Source: DUPQ01 sp964563155 (GTDB lineage Bacteria; Bacillota; Clostridia; DUPQ01). Taken from it: a DNA stretch of 64,000 nucleotides. This document shows, one piece after another, positions 63,500-64,000 of the stretch. The translations under genes and the position numbers were made by a program. How positions within the stretch are numbered: position 1 is the first letter of the stretch; each line of letters starts with the position of its first letter. The stretch covers positions 62,001 to 126,000 of the forward strand of contig CAZLVL010000001.1 of assembly GCA_964563155.1 (NCBI GenBank), given 5' to 3'. The notes below the pieces were generated by a model. The model saw only the letters and a program-made list of their open reading frames with translations, was not told the DNA's origin and ran no database searches.

Positions 63500-64000
63500 A
63501 GCTGAAGAGGGAGCACCAGATTGGGTTGTATCTTATGGAGATTGTATGTCCTTACTCTTAACCTTCTTTATAATGCTCTTTGCTTTTTCAACAGTGGACG
63601 CTAACAAGTGGGAAGAAATTGTTAAATCCTTTAGAGGTAGGCTGGGCTTTAAATATCAAATAGAAGATACTGTCTTTACCCCTATTAGACATAAGGAAAG
63701 TGCTTCTTCTAGTAAGATTATGAGATTGGATGAATTGCTAGAAAGAGGCAGAAATATTCCCATCTTCGTAAAGGAAAAGCCAGAAACCCCGCAAACACCA
63801 ATAGAAGAACCGGAAGACCCTGCAGGTCTAATAAATCAAGGTTTTGAGGAACTCTATGCAGACCTAATGGATGCTCTAAATGAAAAGGGCTATAAGTACG
63901 ATGTAGATATTATTAAATATGAAGATGCAATCATATTAAGATTTAAAAACAAGATTCTTTTTGAATCAGGAATAGCAGATTTAGATCAAGAAGCTAATAT
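63480..64000 (+). CDS. motB: Flagellar stator protein MotB (cut by window end)
   Basis: The first 173 codons are visible, opening MLKRERKAEEGAPDWVVSYGDCMSL at residues 1-25. The membrane helix LLLTFFIMLFAF follows the proton-carrying Asp in the YGD segment. A periplasmic linker rich in Pro/Glu (~95-115) leads into the start of the OmpA-like peptidoglycan-binding domain (ILFESGIADLD). The ATG lies inside the motA end, so the stator pair is translationally coupled. Confidence 0.93.
   Translation, partial: MLKRERKAEEGAPDWVVSYGDCMSLLLTFFIMLFAFSTVDANKWEEIVKSFRGRLGFKYQIEDTVFTPIRHKESASSSKIMRLDELLERGRNIPIFVKEKPETPQTPIEEPEDPAGLINQGFEELYADLMDALNEKGYKYDVDIIKYEDAIILRFKNKILFESGIADLDQEAN

Noticed and set aside
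1..64000. Defence island, prophage, CRISPR or secondary-metabolite cluster
   Set aside because: I looked for repeat-spacer arrays, Cas, restriction, toxin-antitoxin, phage structural and NRPS/PKS-like motifs on both strands and found none.

Overview
The window is low-GC DNA from a motile, Gram-positive-type anaerobe, most likely in the class Clostridia. The evidence is the short-spaced strong Shine-Dalgarno sites, frequent TTG/GTG starts, AGA-rich arginine usage, two T-box leaders, a ydaO-type c-di-AMP riboswitch, S-layer-homology (SLH) and CsaB-type proteins, and a clostridial-order flagellar operon. I cannot name a genus. I see no tRNA, rRNA, CRISPR array or prophage. The only mobile-element trace is a 5'-truncated IS30-family transposase near 1.7-2.2 kb.

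0-10 kb: a partial glycoside hydrolase-like gene leaves the left edge, followed by the IS30 remnant. Scattered single genes come next: a DUF6951-like protein, a Nudix hydrolase, an ArsC/Spx-like protein, a GH28-like beta-helix enzyme, a URO-D-like protein, an ECF transporter S component, a zinc-ribbon membrane protein, a YugP-like metalloprotease, and a MarR regulator with a palindromic self-operator.

10-24 kb: murA, an M42 aminopeptidase and malQ run rightwards. They converge on a leftward sugar-catabolic operon (MFS transporter, ROK kinase, SIS isomerase-like protein, KDPG-type aldolase, KdgK-type kinase, phosphosugar mutase). Divergent from that operon is a large glycosidase, with a palindromic candidate operator between them. 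gpmI follows and ends at a strong terminator. Together these suggest import and breakdown of an unidentified oligosaccharide or sugar acid feeding glycolysis.

24-38 kb: a leftward cluster holds a small hypothetical gene, a lipoprotein, an HD phosphohydrolase, an SLH protein, an exported cysteine-rich repeat protein and purN. Upstream lie a SanA/YdcF-type protein and a DapA/NanA-family lyase. Facing right are an M29 aminopeptidase, a GT4-CsaB fusion and a GT2-GtrA fusion. The SLH protein and the CsaB-type pyruvyltransferase fit one cell-surface anchoring theme. A Nudix-yycJ-rlmH operon reads back towards them.

38-51 kb: a c-di-AMP riboswitch precedes a K+/H+-type antiporter and a PII-like protein. 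A heterodimeric ABC exporter follows. Next is a tryptophan T-box with TrpX/TrpY/TrpZ-type uptake genes. A methionine T-box on the other strand controls a methionyl-tRNA synthetase with a non-canonical KMSKS loop. A GH130 phosphorylase-HAD phosphatase pair and a GNAT protein complete this part.

52-64 kb: a strong sigma-A-type promoter with an early terminator-like leader drives flgB-flgC-fliE-fliF-fliG-fliH-fliI-fliJ-motE-like-fliK-flgD-flgE-flbD-motA-motB. The window ends inside motB. These genes encode basal-body rod, MS ring and switch, export ATPase, hook and stator components.
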